Positions 1 to 10,217 are shown, counted from the first letter of the stretch. The stretch is 64,000 nucleotides of DNA from Acidimicrobiales bacterium MED-G01 (GCA_002457435.1 NTLA01000001.1:1-64000); one strand, 5' to 3'. Made by a program: numbers and translations. Notes: generated from the letters alone by a model not told the origin.

Positions 1-391
1 GCCACGGATCTATTTGCACTGTCGTTGGGTCAGTTATTCCTCGTTGTTCCAACGCCTCTTGAAAAGTTGGATCGGTTCTACAAGCCTCCATCACTTTGAA
101 CAACTCTACGAATCCGACTCGAGGTACAACATCAGGGACTGCTTCCCAACGATCCACCTCGCGACGAGTTACCGATACGCGAGCTTCGTAGACCTCGCCG
201 GAATGGCGGACCACTAAGTCCAACCGCCGGTCCGCACCGTCCCCGCGCTGCCAAGCGGCAACTTCATCTTTCGGCGGCTCATAAATGCAACAGCCGTGAA
301 ACGTAGACGTATCGTCGATTCGGCCCGCATCACGTAATACGTCGACACAGGTTTCAATTTCCTCAGCGGTCATCATTGAAAGTGGATGCAT
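1..391 (-). CDS. Copper amine oxidase, N-terminal fragment (runs off window start)
   Basis: This gene is not in the ORF track because it runs off the left edge. Reading the minus strand from ATG at 391 gives about 130 residues, starting MHPLSMMTAEEI and continuing through FHGCCIYEPPKDEVAAW. This matches the small N2/N3 domains of bacterial copper/topaquinone primary-amine oxidases, which oxidise amines such as tyramine or phenethylamine to aldehydes with release of ammonia and H2O2. The catalytic domain, with the topaquinone tyrosine and copper histidines, lies outside the window, so activity cannot be judged. It is divergent from the seleno-peroxiredoxin gene, about 95 bp away. A peroxide producer facing a peroxide reducer is suggestive, but only an inference. 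Confidence 0.75.
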   Translation of the reverse strand, partial: MHPLSMMTAEEIETCVDVLRDAGRIDDTSTFHGCCIYEPPKDEVAAWQRGDGADRRLDLVVRHSGEVYEARVSVTRREVDRWEAVPDVVPRVGFVELFKVMEACRTDPTFQEALEQRGITDPTTVQIDPW

Positions 392-455
392 GGACTAACA
401 CTAGGTCCGAATTATTACAACCGGAAATAGCGTGACCTTTGACCAGAAGTTCCCT

Positions 456-473
456 AGTCTGCGAGAGCAGACT
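456..473 (+). promoter_or_regulatory. 5' leader hairpin with GAGA tetraloop ahead of the peroxiredoxin
   Basis: A perfect 7-bp inverted repeat (AGTCTGC / GCAGACT) closes a GAGA loop, a GNRA-type tetraloop. It ends two bases before the Shine-Dalgarno GGAGG (476-480), which is six bases from the ATG at 487. It could stabilise the 5' end or tune ribosome access, or it could be a dyad operator. No convincing -35/-10 pair was identified around it. Confidence 0.45.
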
Positions 474-486
474 TTGGAGGACTTAG

Positions 487-954
487 ATGCTTGAGGCTGG
501 AATTTCAGCGCCGCCATTTACCTTGGCGGATCAGGACGCAAACGAAGTGTCACTTGGCGATTACGGCGGACAGTGGGTCTTGCTCTGGTGGTACCCAAAA
601 GCAGCGACACCGGGTTGAACGACTGAAGGACAGGGGCTCCGTGATCGAGCCTCAGATTTCGATGCAGCCAACATCGCCATTTTGGGCGCTTCTTTCGACA
701 CCGTCGAAGAACAGAAAGCGTTCGCCGACAAAGAGAGCCTTCCTTTCCCGCTACTTTCGGACCCTGATCGTGCTGTAGGAGAGTCATACGGAGTGGCACG
801 TCGACCCGACCACGATTTCGCTGGATGGCCCCGAAGGGCGAGCTTCCTGATCGACCCCGACGGAGTTGTGGCGAAGGTCTACGACTTCGCTGACAAACCA
901 GATCTCGCTGAGCATGCCGCGACGGTTTTGAACGACCTCCAGGAATTGAGATAG
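487..954 (+). CDS. Selenocysteine-containing peroxiredoxin (BCP/PrxQ-like), in-frame TGA = Sec44
   Basis: The ORF track shows only the tail (682..954). Reading from ATG 487, with SD GGAGG six bases upstream, gives a complete 155-aa thioredoxin-fold peroxidase if TGA at 616-618 is read as selenocysteine. The upstream part (APPFTLADQDANEVSLGDY...WVLLWWYPKA) and the downstream part (TTEGQGLRDRASDF...ILGASFDTVEEQKAF) are both canonical AhpC/TSA sequence. TGA falls at the peroxidatic Cys of the TPGC-T motif. The usual BCP resolving cysteine five residues later is Gln, and the protein has no Cys at all, so Sec would be its only redox residue and resolution would need an external thiol. The likely role is cytosolic reduction of H2O2 or organic peroxides. 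A candidate SECIS follows the codon. A nonsense mutation is unlikely because both sides are well conserved in one frame. Confidence 0.9.
616..653 (+). promoter_or_regulatory. Candidate bacterial SECIS element of the peroxiredoxin mRNA
   Basis: The UGA codon is at 616-618. A 7-bp stem GGGGCUC (633-639) / GAGCCUC (647-653), with one G-U pair, closes the loop CGUGAUC (640-646). The apical loop starts about 22 nt after UGA and has G as its second base. This fits the general bacterial SECIS description: a small stem-loop roughly 16-37 nt downstream, with a G in the first two loop positions, read by SelB. The folding was done by eye, without energy calculation. Confidence 0.65.
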
Positions 955-973
955 TTGGCGGCGGCACGCCGTT

Positions 974-2611
974 ATGTCCATAGAAGACCGCATCTGTGAT
1001 CGATTAGGGACGCTGTACCCCAATCATGACGGAAGCCGCCTACTTGAGCGGTGCAAGAGTGCTTTGGGTAAGCCGGAGGTCCTCATCGACTCGAGTAAAT
1101 GGTCCGAACAAGACGCCGTATTGATCTGCTATCCGGACCAAGTGGTTGACGATAAGCGATCGTCGCTTGGGTGTCTTGAAGCCATCTTGGGAGAGATGGG
1201 CGAGGCGTTCTCAACAGTCCACATACTTCCGTTCTTTCCTTCTAGTTCGGATGGAGGGTTCGCTGTTGTTGACCACCACGTCGTTGACAAAAAGTTCGGA
1301 AGTTGGGATGACGTCAGTTCCATCGCCTCAAACCATCAAGTCATGGCAGACCTGGTACTTAATCACGTCAGTTCTTCACATCGTTGGGTGAAAGAATTCC
1401 GAGCTGATGTAGAACCCGGACGCAGCTGCTTAAAGACCGCATCGAAACACGACGATTTGTCAGCGGTTGTGAGGCCTCGGACGTCAGACCTATTAGTTCC
1501 CTGCGAAACCGCAGCCGGCACAAGATATTTGTGGTGCACCTTTGGTCCCGATCAAATTGATTTGGACTGGTCTGAGTTCGAAGTTCTAATGGAGATCCTC
1601 AGAGTCATAAATGTTTTACTTCTGGCAGGGATTCGATGGTTTCGTCTTGACGCGGTCGCTTACGCTCAAAAGCGTGTGGGCGGTGACTGTATCCACCTCG
1701 AAGAAACACACGAGTTGGTCCGGCTACTCAGAGATCTCTTGGCCTGGCGCAGTCCGAGCGCCTGCTTAGTAACGGAAACCAATGTCCCACATTACGAAAA
1801 TCTTTCATACCTTCGTGACGGTGAGCAGGCTCATGTCGCATACAACTTCACGCTTGCACCGCTTCTTGCTTACTCATTGACCTTCGGATCCAGCGCTGAG
1901 ATCGCCAAATGGCTACGCGACGCAGAACAACCACCCGAATCCACCACCATGCTTAATTTCTTGGCGAGTCACGACGGTATTGGCATACGACCAACTGAAG
2001 GCATCCTGAATGGCGAGGAAATCCAAGCCCTCGTTGACGCATCTATCGGAGCGAACGGAACCTGGTCTGGTAGAAGTGATGGAGAAGAGATACTCCCCTA
2101 TGAATTGAATATCGCCGCGGCGTCGTTGTTGGGAATCGATCGTCTGTTGACCGCCCATACTGTGCTAGCGAGTTTGCGTGGAATACCGACCTACTACCTG
2201 TCCGCAATCGAAGGCGAACCCAACGACATGGAGGCTGCAGAGAGAGAAGGCGATAGCCGAGCTCTGAACAGACCCAAACACACAGTCGCTACTCGTCGCG
2301 CAAAATTGATTGGCGACCGAAAGGCCAGTCGAGATGAGCTGCTTCGAAGATTGAATTTGCGTCGAAAGATTCCAGCATTCCATCCCGAAGCAAGACAACA
2401 CATATTGGAACTGGAAAGCCCTCTTTTGGGGATTATCCGTGGGGAAGGAGCCTCCTCAGTAGAGATCATCGCCAATTTGGGTTTCACCGAGGTGCGGTGC
2501 AACATTCCCGAACCAAGATTCGACCTGTTAACAAGCCAAGAGATTCATGGAGAACTTCCAGTGGCGCCAGGCGACGTGCTGTGGCTCTCCACGAGCGACG
2601 CTAAATCCTGA
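974..2611 (+). CDS. GH13 sugar phosphorylase, sucrose/glucosylglycerate phosphorylase type
   Basis: This is a 545-aa alpha-amylase-superfamily protein resembling GH13 subfamily 18, whose members phosphorolyse sucrose, glucosylglycerate or related glucosides to glucose 1-phosphate. Visible motifs are HILPFFPSSSDGGFAV early, DLVLNHVSSSH, IRWFRLDAVAY (Asp nucleophile), CLVTETNVPHYENLSY (Glu acid/base) and NFLASHDGIG (transition-state Asp). It starts 20 bp after the peroxiredoxin and its 3' end overlaps a convergent GT81-type glucosylglycerate-phosphate synthase gene by 67 bp. That context favours glucosylglycerate over sucrose as substrate, although the residues that set specificity cannot be assigned by eye. 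Cytosolic, with no signal peptide. Confidence 0.8.
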   Translation: MSIEDRICDRLGTLYPNHDGSRLLERCKSALGKPEVLIDSSKWSEQDAVLICYPDQVVDDKRSSLGCLEAILGEMGEAFSTVHILPFFPSSSDGGFAVVDHHVVDKKFGSWDDVSSIASNHQVMADLVLNHVSSSHRWVKEFRADVEPGRSCLKTASKHDDLSAVVRPRTSDLLVPCETAAGTRYLWCTFGPDQIDLDWSEFEVLMEILRVINVLLLAGIRWFRLDAVAYAQKRVGGDCIHLEETHELVRLLRDLLAWRSPSACLVTETNVPHYENLSYLRDGEQAHVAYNFTLAPLLAYSLTFGSSAEIAKWLRDAEQPPESTTMLNFLASHDGIGIRPTEGILNGEEIQALVDASIGANGTWSGRSDGEEILPYELNIAAASLLGIDRLLTAHTVLASLRGIPTYYLSAIEGEPNDMEAAEREGDSRALNRPKHTVATRRAKLIGDRKASRDELLRRLNLRRKIPAFHPEARQHILELESPLLGIIRGEGASSVEIIANLGFTEVRCNIPEPRFDLLTSQEIHGELPVAPGDVLWLSTSDAKS

Positions 2612-3720
2612 ACGCAGCCAGGAAATTCAAGACGCAGCTGATCCCAAGAGGGAAGCTCCGGAGGCAAAGCAGACTTAGTTTCGCGGACGAGTTTTGAAAA
2701 TAAGGCGACTGCAGCGACCTCTTCCGGTTCATTTACTGGAATTCCGTTACTGATTGAATTTGCCCGGTGAGCCGACACTGCGTGTCGGAGACTTTCATCG
2801 AAAATGTCTGCATCTACCTCGTCTAGACCAGCAACTGACAGAAGGGTGCTAATAACATCTCGAGCCATGTGATGCAGACCCAGGTCCGCGTCGTCCACTG
2901 AGAGCAATTGATGCTTGTGGTCATAGCGGTCCGTGAGGTCTGTTTGGGCGACAGCAGCGCCCAAAGATTGCGCAGCGGTGAGCAAAGCGATGTCGACGCC
3001 CCAATGCTCAGGCATGGCAATTGAATTTGCCACCGATATCCGCGAAGCGAATTCACCCGCTAATGGATACCGGAAGGACTCCAGATACCTGAGACGGACA
3101 TTTTCTGGTGCCAAGGAAACCAGCGACGCCAGTAAGGGCCACACCAAAAGCCGTGTAACACGGCCATTCAGCCCCGCTTCATCGAAACGCGGATAAAAAC
3201 CCTTTACGAAGTCGAATCCAAGTCGCTCATCAACTATCGGATGGGCGAGCCTCGCGACGAACGAAGCTTTATAGGTTGAAATGTCAGCATCGTGAACCAC
3301 GACGGTGTCGATCTGGCTGAAACCGTTGGCGACTCCCACACATCGCCACAGGTTTCGACCCTTACCGGTTCCAGGGCCAATTCCGACCTTCCGATCGAAC
3401 TCCTTCATGTCCCCACTGTCGTTCCAGACAACTGTGGTTGGTTGCGGCAGTCGAGAAAATAGTGATTGCGCAGCCTCAAACGAATTGCTGTCGGCGCCGT
3501 CGACACCGACAATCACCCTGCCCAACCATTCAAGCTCCGATAGGTGTTGGACGATCTTCGGTAACGCTGAGCCATCAAACTCACTAATAAGGCACGGCAA
3601 AATCAAAGCGACCCCGTTGCCGACATCGGGCTGAGCGAAATACGTCAGGGCCTCCTCGCTCCGATCAGTATTCAACCGGTGCAGGGTGGTAATTGGACCT
3701 TGTTGTTGAAAGTCAGCCAT
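2545..3720 (-). CDS. gpgS: Glucosyl-3-phosphoglycerate synthase-like glycosyltransferase (GT81 type)
   Basis: 391 aa from ATG at 3720 (MADFQQQGPITTLHRL), preceded by CAGGAACGGC as Shine-Dalgarno. The track start at 3855 would overlap divergent guaB and is less likely. GT-A motifs seen are VIVGVDGADS, the basic GTGKGRNLWR, VVHDADIST (a D-x-D-like metal site), FVKGFYPRF, and PLAGEFA with EHWGVDIALL. Family knowledge: such enzymes transfer glucose from an NDP-sugar to 3-phosphoglycerate, giving the precursor of glucosylglycerate, a compatible solute. No adjacent phosphatase (GpgP) is visible. The convergent gene is a GH13 phosphorylase that could recycle the product. A mannosyl-3-phosphoglycerate synthase is the main alternative. 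Confidence 0.72.
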   Translation of the reverse strand: MADFQQQGPITTLHRLNTDRSEEALTYFAQPDVGNGVALILPCLISEFDGSALPKIVQHLSELEWLGRVIVGVDGADSNSFEAAQSLFSRLPQPTTVVWNDSGDMKEFDRKVGIGPGTGKGRNLWRCVGVANGFSQIDTVVVHDADISTYKASFVARLAHPIVDERLGFDFVKGFYPRFDEAGLNGRVTRLLVWPLLASLVSLAPENVRLRYLESFRYPLAGEFASRISVANSIAMPEHWGVDIALLTAAQSLGAAVAQTDLTDRYDHKHQLLSVDDADLGLHHMARDVISTLLSVAGLDEVDADIFDESLRHAVSAHRANSISNGIPVNEPEEVAAVALFSKLVRETKSALPPELPSWDQLRLEFPGCVQDLASLVESHSTSPGATGSSP

Positions 3721-3748
3721 GCCGTTCCTGTCGTCGCGCCTACGGTAG

Positions 3749-5391
<1,643 letters not shown>

Positions 5392-5406
5392 ACCAATTTT
5401 GAGCGT

Positions 5407-7917
5407 CTACAGCGCCTCAATGCCGGTCAACTTCGTAACCGCTTCTCCAGCTTCCCGCGATTGCTGAAGATCGACAATCCCGGTAAGCCGCCACTCGTTG
5501 AAACCTTTCGGATCACAGATGATCTGCTCCACGGTGAACGTTTTGTCATTATCACCGCCAACGGTGAACCACTGATCAGATCGAGCATCGGGGCCGGTCG
5601 ATACTTCAGCAAAATCGTTCCAGTAAGGACTGGCAAGGTCTCTAACCCGCTCTGGATCACATAGTTCCCCTAACGCTTCCTCAGCCAAGGCGTTGTAGTC
5701 AGCTCGAGCAAAAAGTTGGACCCACCGGAAGGCAGCATTCCTGATCATGACGTGGAAGGCACGGGTCTGAGTAGTTATATCAAACACCTGAGGACGAACT
5801 TCTTCTGTCAAAATCTGCGGGTTCTGTAGCCGTTCCCATTCATCGAGCAGGCTGCTATCAACTTGGCGTATTAAGGCTCCAAGCCACTCAGTAAGGTCAG
5901 ACAAATCATCATTCCAAGAACTGTCAGGGACCGTTTTCTGCAAGCCCTTGTAGGCATCGGTGAGGTAGCGAAGAAAAACTCCCTCCGATCCTTTGATTCC
6001 GTAATGATTCACGTACTCACGAAATGTCATAGCCCGTTCATACAAATCCCGAACGATCGACTTTGGCCGGAGATTTTCTTGGCCGACCCAAGGGTGGTGG
6101 AGAGCCCACGCGTCAAAGGTCGTGTACAAAAACTCTCGGAGCGGCTTCGGCCATTCGACCTCATCAAGTCTTGCCATACGTTCTTCGTATTCGACTCCGT
6201 CGCGTTTCAACTCGGCAAACAACTCGTCGCGTGCTTTATCAGCTTGTCGAGCCAATATCACTCCGGGATTCTCCAGTACGGACTCAACCAAAGTGAGTAC
6301 GTCTAGCGAGTAGCTCGGGACGTCTTGGTCTAAGAGCTCGACTGCATCGAGAACGAAGAGAGAGAGTGTTGCCGTCAAATCGAACTCCGCCTGAAGATCC
6401 AAATTGACTCGAACAAGACGCCCTTCAGAGTCAGGGCTGTCAAGAGTCTCAACAACTCCTGCTGCAACAAGCGACCGGTACATTCCCAGCGCCTGCCGGA
6501 TCTGGTAGCGCTGTTTCGATCGCGGTAGATGATTCTGGGTGAGTAGTTCCCTCAAGCCACGACACCCATCGCCTGGCCGATCCAATACGTTGAGGAGCAT
6601 CGAGTGGGAGACTTCAAAACTCGAAATCAGAGCCTCGGGTGGGCTGCTCAGCAGTCGCTCAAAAGTTTGTTCATCCCAATGTGCATAGCCCCTCTCGGGA
6701 GGTCTTTTACGTTGAATTTTTTTGCGTTTCTTGGGATCCTCAGCCGCCTTCTTTGAAGCTTTCAAGTTTTCAACATGGTGTTCAGGTGCTTGACACCACA
6801 CGAATCCATGGTCGTCGAAACCTTTACGCCCGGCTCTACCGGCTATTTGGTGGAAATCTCGAACGCTAAGAACTTTCGTTTCATGGCCATCGAATTTGCA
6901 TAACTGAGTGAAGAGAACTGTTCGGATAGGAACGTTGACACCCACGCCGAGAGTGTCGGTGCCACATATGAGCTTTAACAGTCCTTCTTGGGCTAGGCGT
7001 TCAACCAAGAGGCGGTACTTCGGCAAGAGACCAGCATGGTGAATCCCGATCCCCGCTTTAATAAACCTGGCGACGTCCTTACCGAAGGGAGAATCAAAAC
7101 GGAAATCAGCGATCTCATCTTTTATTTGTTGCTTTTCGTCACGTGAAAGGACATCCAAACTAGTCAACGCCTGCGCTCTTTCAGAAGCTGCCCTTTGAGT
7201 GAAATGGACTATGTAGATGGGAGCCCTATTCAGTTCAACTAGATCGTGAATCGATTCCAACAACGTTGACTCTCGATATTCCCAATCCAAAGGAACGGGC
7301 CGTTCGGTAGCTGTCACTTCAACGGCAGGACGGTTGCTTCGACGTTCAAGGTCTTCCAAAAAGAACTGAACCGGACCGAGCGTCGCGCTCATTAAGACAA
7401 ACTGTGTTTCTGTCAACTCGAGAAGAGGCACTTGCCACGCCCACCCTCGATCACGATCGGAGTAAAAGTGAAATTCGTCGATAACGGCCGTATCTACCGG
7501 TGCCGATGAACCATGCCTTAACGCGAGATTTGCGAGAACTTCTTGAGTGCAGCAAACAATCGGAGCGTCCGGATTCACCGAAGCATCACCAGTGATCATT
7601 CCGACGTTGCTGGCCCCAAATTCGTTGCAGAGAGAAAAAAACTTTTCTGACACCAGTGCTTTGATCGGAGCCGTATACCAACAGCGCTTTGAATTAGCGA
7701 CAGCGTCAAAGTGGGCCGCAGTGGCAACCAATGATTTCCCGGAACCGGTTGGGGTCGTAAGAACTACATGTTGACCGGAAAAAATCTCCAGAACCGCTTC
7801 CTCTTGAGCTTCGTAAAGATCAATTTCTGCCGCGGTCGCCCAACTCAAAAAACCATCAAGCAAATTCTCCGAACTTGCATCAGAGGGAAGAAAATCCAAT
7901 AAACGAGGTTTGTTCAC
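5407..7917 (-). CDS. DEAD/DEAH-box helicase, DUF3516 family (Ski2-like)
   Basis: 836 aa from GTG at 7917, which overlaps the upstream gene's TGA (GTGA); the longer track start would extend into that gene. Superfamily 2 motifs are present: Q-motif-like YEAQEEAVLEIFSGQHV, Walker A TPTGSGKS, motif II as DEFHFYSDRDRG, motif III SATLG, GIGIHHAGLLPKYR, and motif VI QIAGRAGRKGF. The C-terminal half carries the DUF3516 region. This actinobacterial family resembles Ski2/Mtr4 RNA helicases, but its bacterial role is not established. It is the third gene of an apparent minus-strand operon with the FAD oxidase and the 2-hydroxyacid dehydrogenase. Confidence 0.88.
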   Translation of the reverse strand: MNKPRLLDFLPSDASSENLLDGFLSWATAAEIDLYEAQEEAVLEIFSGQHVVLTTPTGSGKSLVATAAHFDAVANSKRCWYTAPIKALVSEKFFSLCNEFGASNVGMITGDASVNPDAPIVCCTQEVLANLALRHGSSAPVDTAVIDEFHFYSDRDRGWAWQVPLLELTETQFVLMSATLGPVQFFLEDLERRSNRPAVEVTATERPVPLDWEYRESTLLESIHDLVELNRAPIYIVHFTQRAASERAQALTSLDVLSRDEKQQIKDEIADFRFDSPFGKDVARFIKAGIGIHHAGLLPKYRLLVERLAQEGLLKLICGTDTLGVGVNVPIRTVLFTQLCKFDGHETKVLSVRDFHQIAGRAGRKGFDDHGFVWCQAPEHHVENLKASKKAAEDPKKRKKIQRKRPPERGYAHWDEQTFERLLSSPPEALISSFEVSHSMLLNVLDRPGDGCRGLRELLTQNHLPRSKQRYQIRQALGMYRSLVAAGVVETLDSPDSEGRLVRVNLDLQAEFDLTATLSLFVLDAVELLDQDVPSYSLDVLTLVESVLENPGVILARQADKARDELFAELKRDGVEYEERMARLDEVEWPKPLREFLYTTFDAWALHHPWVGQENLRPKSIVRDLYERAMTFREYVNHYGIKGSEGVFLRYLTDAYKGLQKTVPDSSWNDDLSDLTEWLGALIRQVDSSLLDEWERLQNPQILTEEVRPQVFDITTQTRAFHVMIRNAAFRWVQLFARADYNALAEEALGELCDPERVRDLASPYWNDFAEVSTGPDARSDQWFTVGGDNDKTFTVEQIICDPKGFNEWRLTGIVDLQQSREAGEAVTKLTGIEAL

Positions 7918-9107
7918 AACGGACGTAACTGGCTGAGGCGGTCGTTCAGTAGAACCCCAGTTGGATCGACGTCTTCCCGCACACGCCACCACTGAGTCCA
8001 GTGGTCATAATCTGCTTCTAATTGGTCACCGGTCAAGTAATGAACCTTTCCCCAATGTGGGCGCCCCCCATACGACCTGAAGATCTTTTCGGCGTCCCGG
8101 TAGTAGGAGGTTTCATCGTTTTCTACAGCTTCATGAATAGAAATTGTGACTGTGGGGCGCTCTCTCGCTGGGGAGAGCCAAACGTCGTCAGCTGCGACCG
8201 TTCGATACTCGATCGGCCATTCCACGTCTGGATAGCGACCAGCTATTAAATCCTTAATTTCCTCGATACAAGCAGGACCATTCTCCGATGGCACTGAGTA
8301 CTCCATCTCTGTGTGTGGGTTTAGGCGTTGGTTCGGTAAAACCTCAAAACTCCACCCCAGTCGCTGACCTTCTTCCCCTAGGGGGTACCTAGGAGGTTCT
8401 TGGGTGATATCGATCGATTTGCAAACGGCTCGGTCCTGTCCAGGCCACCAAAAGTATTCGAAATGTCGGGTCGCTTGTGTCAGCTCGTCAACCCTTTCCA
8501 TGACGCTGTCGAGCGGCTCAAGCCATTGATGTTCCTCGAGTCGGTACGCCTCTCGGACCTGAATCGTGGCCTCCAAAACTACTCCGATGGCTCCCAATGA
8601 CAGTCGAGCAGCTTCGAAGAGGTCGGGCTCTGACTCATTGCTACAAGTGACCACCGAACCGTCAACTAGTACGAGCGATAGTTGAGTTACTGCACTCGAA
8701 AAACTTCCGAGGTTGATTCCGGTGCCGTGAGTGCCGGTGGCTATGGCGCCCCCAATTGATTGTTGATCAATATCGCCTTGGTTGAGTAGTCCCATTCCGT
8801 GGTCAAGGAGGGGCCGGCCACAGGCATGAATTTTGGTGCCCGCGCGGAACGTCGCGGTCATCGCCTCCTCGTCAACGGAGACGAGTCCGGCCAAAGGACG
8901 GGTATCAAGAATTACCCCGTCGGTGGGAAGTAGTGGGTAGTGGGAATGCGCAGTGCCTGCAGTGCGAACAGTCCACCCGCCTTCGCGGGCTGCGGAGAGT
9001 TCACTTCTGATGGCATCAACGGTGCCGACTTGAACAATGCTTTGAGGCTCAGCTGAAAGTTTCCCGGACCAGTTCGTCCAAGTTGCCTTGCTGCCATGGT
9101 CTGTCAT
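7914..9107 (-). CDS. FAD-linked oxidoreductase, L-gulonolactone/sugar-lactone oxidase type
   Basis: 397 aa from ATG 9107; the track start adds seven residues without support. The N-terminal PCMH-type FAD domain has VRTAGTAHSHYPLLPTDGVILD, where the His could carry covalent flavin, and GGAIATGTHGTG. The C-terminal ALO domain ends with HWGKVHYL and a WWRVREDVDPTGVLLND motif typical of aldonolactone oxidases. Relatives oxidise L-gulono-, L-galactono- or arabinono-lactones, or alditols. The actual substrate is not predictable. The stop overlaps the start of the DUF3516 helicase gene, so the two are translationally linked. Confidence 0.8.
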   Translation of the reverse strand: MTDHGSKATWTNWSGKLSAEPQSIVQVGTVDAIRSELSAAREGGWTVRTAGTAHSHYPLLPTDGVILDTRPLAGLVSVDEEAMTATFRAGTKIHACGRPLLDHGMGLLNQGDIDQQSIGGAIATGTHGTGINLGSFSSAVTQLSLVLVDGSVVTCSNESEPDLFEAARLSLGAIGVVLEATIQVREAYRLEEHQWLEPLDSVMERVDELTQATRHFEYFWWPGQDRAVCKSIDITQEPPRYPLGEEGQRLGWSFEVLPNQRLNPHTEMEYSVPSENGPACIEEIKDLIAGRYPDVEWPIEYRTVAADDVWLSPARERPTVTISIHEAVENDETSYYRDAEKIFRSYGGRPHWGKVHYLTGDQLEADYDHWTQWWRVREDVDPTGVLLNDRLSQLRPL

Positions 9108-9147
9108 GCAGAGGAGCATAGGACCCAAAATCGGACGTCAGAATGCG

Positions 9148-10134
9148 TTAGGCCTGCTCGTTGTTGGAGTTTCTGCCCGGCCAAACCTCGGGATTGAGGA
9201 TATGCGAGGGTTTGATGCCGGCGAAAGCGGCCGCAACCTGATCTAGGGCCATGGTAAAAATCCGGTTTCTCCCCGCCGCCGTCGCGGACGCGACATGAGG
9301 GGTTACTAGAACGCTTTCGTGTTGCAACAGAGGATGTTCCGCAGGGAGTGGCTCTGGTTCAGTCACATCAAGGCCCGCGCCACCAACCTTCCCGCTGTCT
9401 AAAGCCTCAAGAAGAGCGTCGTCGTCTATCAGACCACCCCGAGCGGTGTTTACGATGAAAACCCCGTCACGCATGCGACCAATCAAGCTGCTGCCTACCA
9501 AGTGGCGGGTCTTTGAACTAAGTGGGGCATGGATGGAAACGATTTGAGCTTCGGAGACCGCTTCTCCAAGATCGGTCGAACGTGTGACCCCAAGCGCTTC
9601 AAATCTTTCGTCTGACTCAAACGGGTCATACGCAGTGACGTGAATCCCAGCGGCTTTAGCAACCTTTGCTACTCGTGAACCAATCCGACCCAGACCAATG
9701 AGAGTGAGACGTGCTCCGTCGAGCTCTAGTGCATTGTGGCTAGCCCCGTAGTTCCCCTCTTGCCGTTGGAGGCGATTTGCACTTTGCTCCAATCCTTTGG
9801 TTACCGAAAAGATCAAAGCTAAAGCATGCTCTGCGGTGGAAATTGTGGGTCCGTCGGGCGTATTACAAGCAGCTACTCCAGCATCGGTCGCATCGTGCAG
9901 GACGATGTTGTCGAATCCGATGCCCGCGCGAACTAGGACCCGTAGCTCTGAAGCCAGGGCGAAGACAGTCCGGTCGTAAATGATTGAGGCACCTGCTATG
10001 ACGCCGTCTGCGCGATCGATGCCATCAAGAGGGTCATCTGACTGAGGCCATTCGATATTTACCTCGGCGGGAGCAAGTTCAGCTAACTCTGGAGCGGGAC
10101 GGCGGTCGAACCAAATAGTGGGTAAATCAGACAT
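9148..10134 (-). CDS. D-isomer-specific 2-hydroxyacid dehydrogenase (SerA/GyaR-like)
   Basis: This 328-aa NAD-dependent dehydrogenase has a Rossmann motif LIGLGRIGSRVAKVAKAAG near residue 145, catalytic Arg in NTARGGLIDDDAL, Glu in GLDVTEPEPLP and His in VTPHVASATA. Family members reduce 2-oxoacids such as hydroxypyruvate, glyoxylate or 3-phosphohydroxypyruvate. The length and the absence of an ACT domain argue against a full SerA. It is the first gene of the minus-strand set with the FAD oxidase and the helicase, and is divergent from the P450 gene across about 85 bp. Substrate unknown. Confidence 0.85.
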   Translation of the reverse strand: MSDLPTIWFDRRPAPELAELAPAEVNIEWPQSDDPLDGIDRADGVIAGASIIYDRTVFALASELRVLVRAGIGFDNIVLHDATDAGVAACNTPDGPTISTAEHALALIFSVTKGLEQSANRLQRQEGNYGASHNALELDGARLTLIGLGRIGSRVAKVAKAAGIHVTAYDPFESDERFEALGVTRSTDLGEAVSEAQIVSIHAPLSSKTRHLVGSSLIGRMRDGVFIVNTARGGLIDDDALLEALDSGKVGGAGLDVTEPEPLPAEHPLLQHESVLVTPHVASATAAGRNRIFTMALDQVAAAFAGIKPSHILNPEVWPGRNSNNEQA

Positions 10135-10217
10135 GTTGAGATTTTAATTCTGTTCACGATGTTCCAACCGACTTGGCGTCTGCTTTCTCATTACATTGGA
10201 ACTACCGGGGAGAAGTC

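Noticed and set aside
487-954. Peroxiredoxin pseudogene or sequencing error at 616-618
   Set aside because: The frame is otherwise intact with strong SD, the TGA is exactly at the catalytic Cys column, and a SECIS-like hairpin follows. Error cannot be excluded from one sequence, but it is less likely.
518-967. 149-aa minus-strand ORF over the seleno-peroxiredoxin
   Set aside because: It is the longest uninterrupted frame here only because the real plus-strand gene contains the Sec TGA. Its sequence is Arg/Pro/Ser-rich and resembles no family, as expected of a shadow.
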